Shown here in pieces: positions 13,549 through 14,609 of a stretch of 14,609 nt of DNA; the stretch's first letter is position 1; each line of letters begins with the position of its first letter. This DNA comes from DATGFK01 sp040007395 (GTDB taxonomy: Bacteria; Chloroflexota; Anaerolineae; Aggregatilineales; UBA2796), in contig JBDTVG010000109.1 in the NCBI GenBank assembly GCA_040007395.1, positions 1-14,609 on the forward strand, read 5' to 3'. The position numbers were made by a program, and so were the translations under genes. The notes under the pieces are model-generated. The model saw nothing but the letters and a program-made list of their open reading frames with translations. It was not told the DNA's origin and searched no databases.

Positions 13549-14609
13549 TCACGGTACAAAGGTTGGCGCGATAATCGGTGTCGGCGCAGTAACTGCCCAA
13601 TGTCCAGCGACTGGCTTGTCGTTGGCAATCCCATAGACGAGGCTCAAGTCAGCGAAGCCGCTAGTGGGCATGTTCTTGAGATAGATCAGCCCGTTTGAGG
13701 GGCGGAACACCCCGATCCCGGTGATGCCATCGCCATTCCAGTCGCCTGCAAACGGACTATCGCCAGCGATGCCTAACGCGGCACTGTAGTCGGCAAAGGC
13801 GCTGCAATTGCACACTTGATTGCTCAGGAAGAACTTGGTGAGCGACGGACGGTACACGCCGGGACTGTCCTTGCCATCGCCGTTCCAATCGCCCGCGACG
13901 GGGACATCGCCCGGAATGCCGAGCACCATCTGGAAGTCGGCAAAGCCTGTCGTCAAGTTGTTCTTGAGATAGATCAACCCGTTCGAGGGGCGGAACACGC
14001 CGACTCCATCTTTGCCATTGCTATTCCAATCGCCCGCCATCGGCACATCGCCCGATGCGCCGAGGACAAAATTGTAGACGGTTGGAGCGCCAGCGCTATT
14101 GGAGTCGCGCAGGAAAAACTGCCCCGTGCTGCTGCGATAATAGCCGACCGTGTCGATCCCATCGCCGTTCCAGTCACCTGTGACAGGCAGATCCGTCGAG
14201 GTGCCGAAGGCGGTGATGATATTGGCAGCACCCGTCGTGTTAGCATTGCGGAGATAGAACGTTGCCGTCGAGGGACGGAATACGCCAACGGTATCAAGCG
14301 GCCCCGCGCCAACGGTGAGCGTGAAGTTCTGTGTCGCGTTGGGCAGCACGCCATTCGCGGCAGTAAAAGTGATCGCAAATGGCGACCCAACGCTGTTCAG
14401 CGGCTTACCGCTGAGAACACCTGTGGTTGGATTGAACGTCGCCCAACTGGGCAAGCCAGTCGCACTGAAGGTTAGCGTAGGAGAACCCGTTGCTGTGACC
14501 GTAAACGTCCCGGCGCTGCCCACATGGAAGGTTGTGGCATTAGCGCTGGTAATGGTCGGGGCTTGATTGACGGTTAGCATGAAGTTCTGCGTTGCGTCGG
14601 GCAACGTCC
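13549..14609 (-). CDS. Surface protein with Ig-like and DWNGDG (FG-GAP/VCBS-like) repeats (5' partial)
   Basis: C-terminal part (about 353 residues) of a probably secreted protein; the frame runs off the end of the window. Reading N to C, the end of one Ig-like domain (LPDATQNFMLTV) is followed by a complete He_PIG-type Ig-like domain (about 14310-14570; LPSWATFNPTTGVLSGKP is the hallmark), itself ending GVLPNATQNFTLTV. Then come about five repeats of ~48 residues with VGVFRPSxxxxYLKN and PVAGDWNGDGKD cores, the last degenerate (VAGHWAV). A short Pro/Thr tail ends the protein, with no visible membrane anchor or sorting motif. DxNxDG resembles a calcium-binding loop, and such repeats often form beta-propellers. 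It shares this repeat type with the glycosyltransferase at 2443-5355. Adhesion or cell-surface roles are plausible but unproven. Confidence 0.85.
   Translation of the reverse strand, partial: TLPDATQNFMLTVNQAPTITSANATTFHVGSAGTFTVTATGSPTLTFSATGLPSWATFNPTTGVLSGKPLNSVGSPFAITFTAANGVLPNATQNFTLTVGAGPLDTVGVFRPSTATFYLRNANTTGAANIITAFGTSTDLPVTGDWNGDGIDTVGYYRSSTGQFFLRDSNSAGAPTVYNFVLGASGDVPMAGDWNSNGKDGVGVFRPSNGLIYLKNNLTTGFADFQMVLGIPGDVPVAGDWNGDGKDSPGVYRPSLTKFFLSNQVCNCSAFADYSAALGIAGDSPFAGDWNGDGITGIGVFRPSNGLIYLKNMPTSGFADLSLVYGIANDKPVAGHWAVTAPTPIIAPTFVP
13590..14305 (-). repeat. Tandem ~144-bp coding repeats
   Basis: The DNA encoding the DWN core recurs with TTCCA at 13736, 13883, 14024 and 14168 (spacings 147, 141 and 144 bp), plus degenerate end units. 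Two units two periods apart are especially alike: the segments starting at 13673 and 13961, 288 bp apart, match at nearly every base over about 38 bp. This suggests recent duplication or gene conversion within the array. Confidence 0.75.

Noticed and set aside
13530..13634. N-terminal extension of the pseudouridine synthase
   Set aside because: Would overlap the end of the repeat protein; RluE homology starts downstream of 13505.
13816..14475. 219-codon open frame on the plus strand
   Set aside because: Shadow of the DWNGDG repeat gene; its apparent periodicity comes from the repeats on the other strand.

Overview
The window looks like a complete contig from a bacterial, probably metagenomic, assembly. 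Both ends cut through genes, base composition is roughly even (about half G+C), and no ribosomal or other firm taxonomic marker is present. The MinC/MinD/MinE-RodA block, MalF/MalG-type permeases, LLM oxidoreductase, MOSC and DinB proteins, and surface proteins with tandem DWNGDG repeats together suggest Chloroflexota (Anaerolineae-like). That is an inference from family resemblance and was not tested.

Layout, left to right. (1) Positions 1-1582, plus strand: two inner-membrane permease subunits of a sugar-type ABC importer; the first lacks its 5' end, and the first 33 bases are an exact inverted copy of bases 212-244. (2) 1560-2219, minus strand: a hexapeptide-repeat acyltransferase that overlaps the permease tail and seems to be transcribed as a leaderless message. 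(3) 2443-5355, plus: a large GT-C (ArnT/PMT-like) membrane glycosyltransferase carrying an extracellular beta-sandwich and five DWNGDG-type repeats. (4) 5450-8785, plus: a compact operon with a clear sigma70-type promoter overlapped by a perfect 10-bp-arm inverted repeat, then an excisionase-like HTH gene, minC, minD, minE and rodA. This is the division-site and cell-wall-elongation part of the window. (5) 8795-9268 minus, MOSC protein; 9480-10067 plus, DinB-like protein. (6) 10064-12152, minus: a two-gene operon, Gfo/Idh/MocA oxidoreductase then LLM flavin-dependent oxidoreductase, behind a strong promoter whose -10 lies in a perfect 16-bp palindrome. (7) 12308-12889 plus, metallo-beta-lactamase-fold hydrolase. 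(8) 12927-13529 minus, RluE-type 23S rRNA pseudouridine synthase, 19 bp downstream of a truncated surface protein (13549 to the end) with Ig-like and DWNGDG repeats.

The most interesting points are the HTH gene and operator-like palindrome heading the min-rodA operon, the glycosyltransferase fused to the same repeat family that builds a separate surface protein in the window, the palindromic operator of the dehydrogenase/LLM operon, and the fold-back repeat at the left edge, which probably marks an assembly or amplification artefact. No tRNA, rRNA, CRISPR array, insertion sequence or convincing intrinsic terminator was seen. No gene-free stretch exceeds 300 bases; the longest is 2220-2442.
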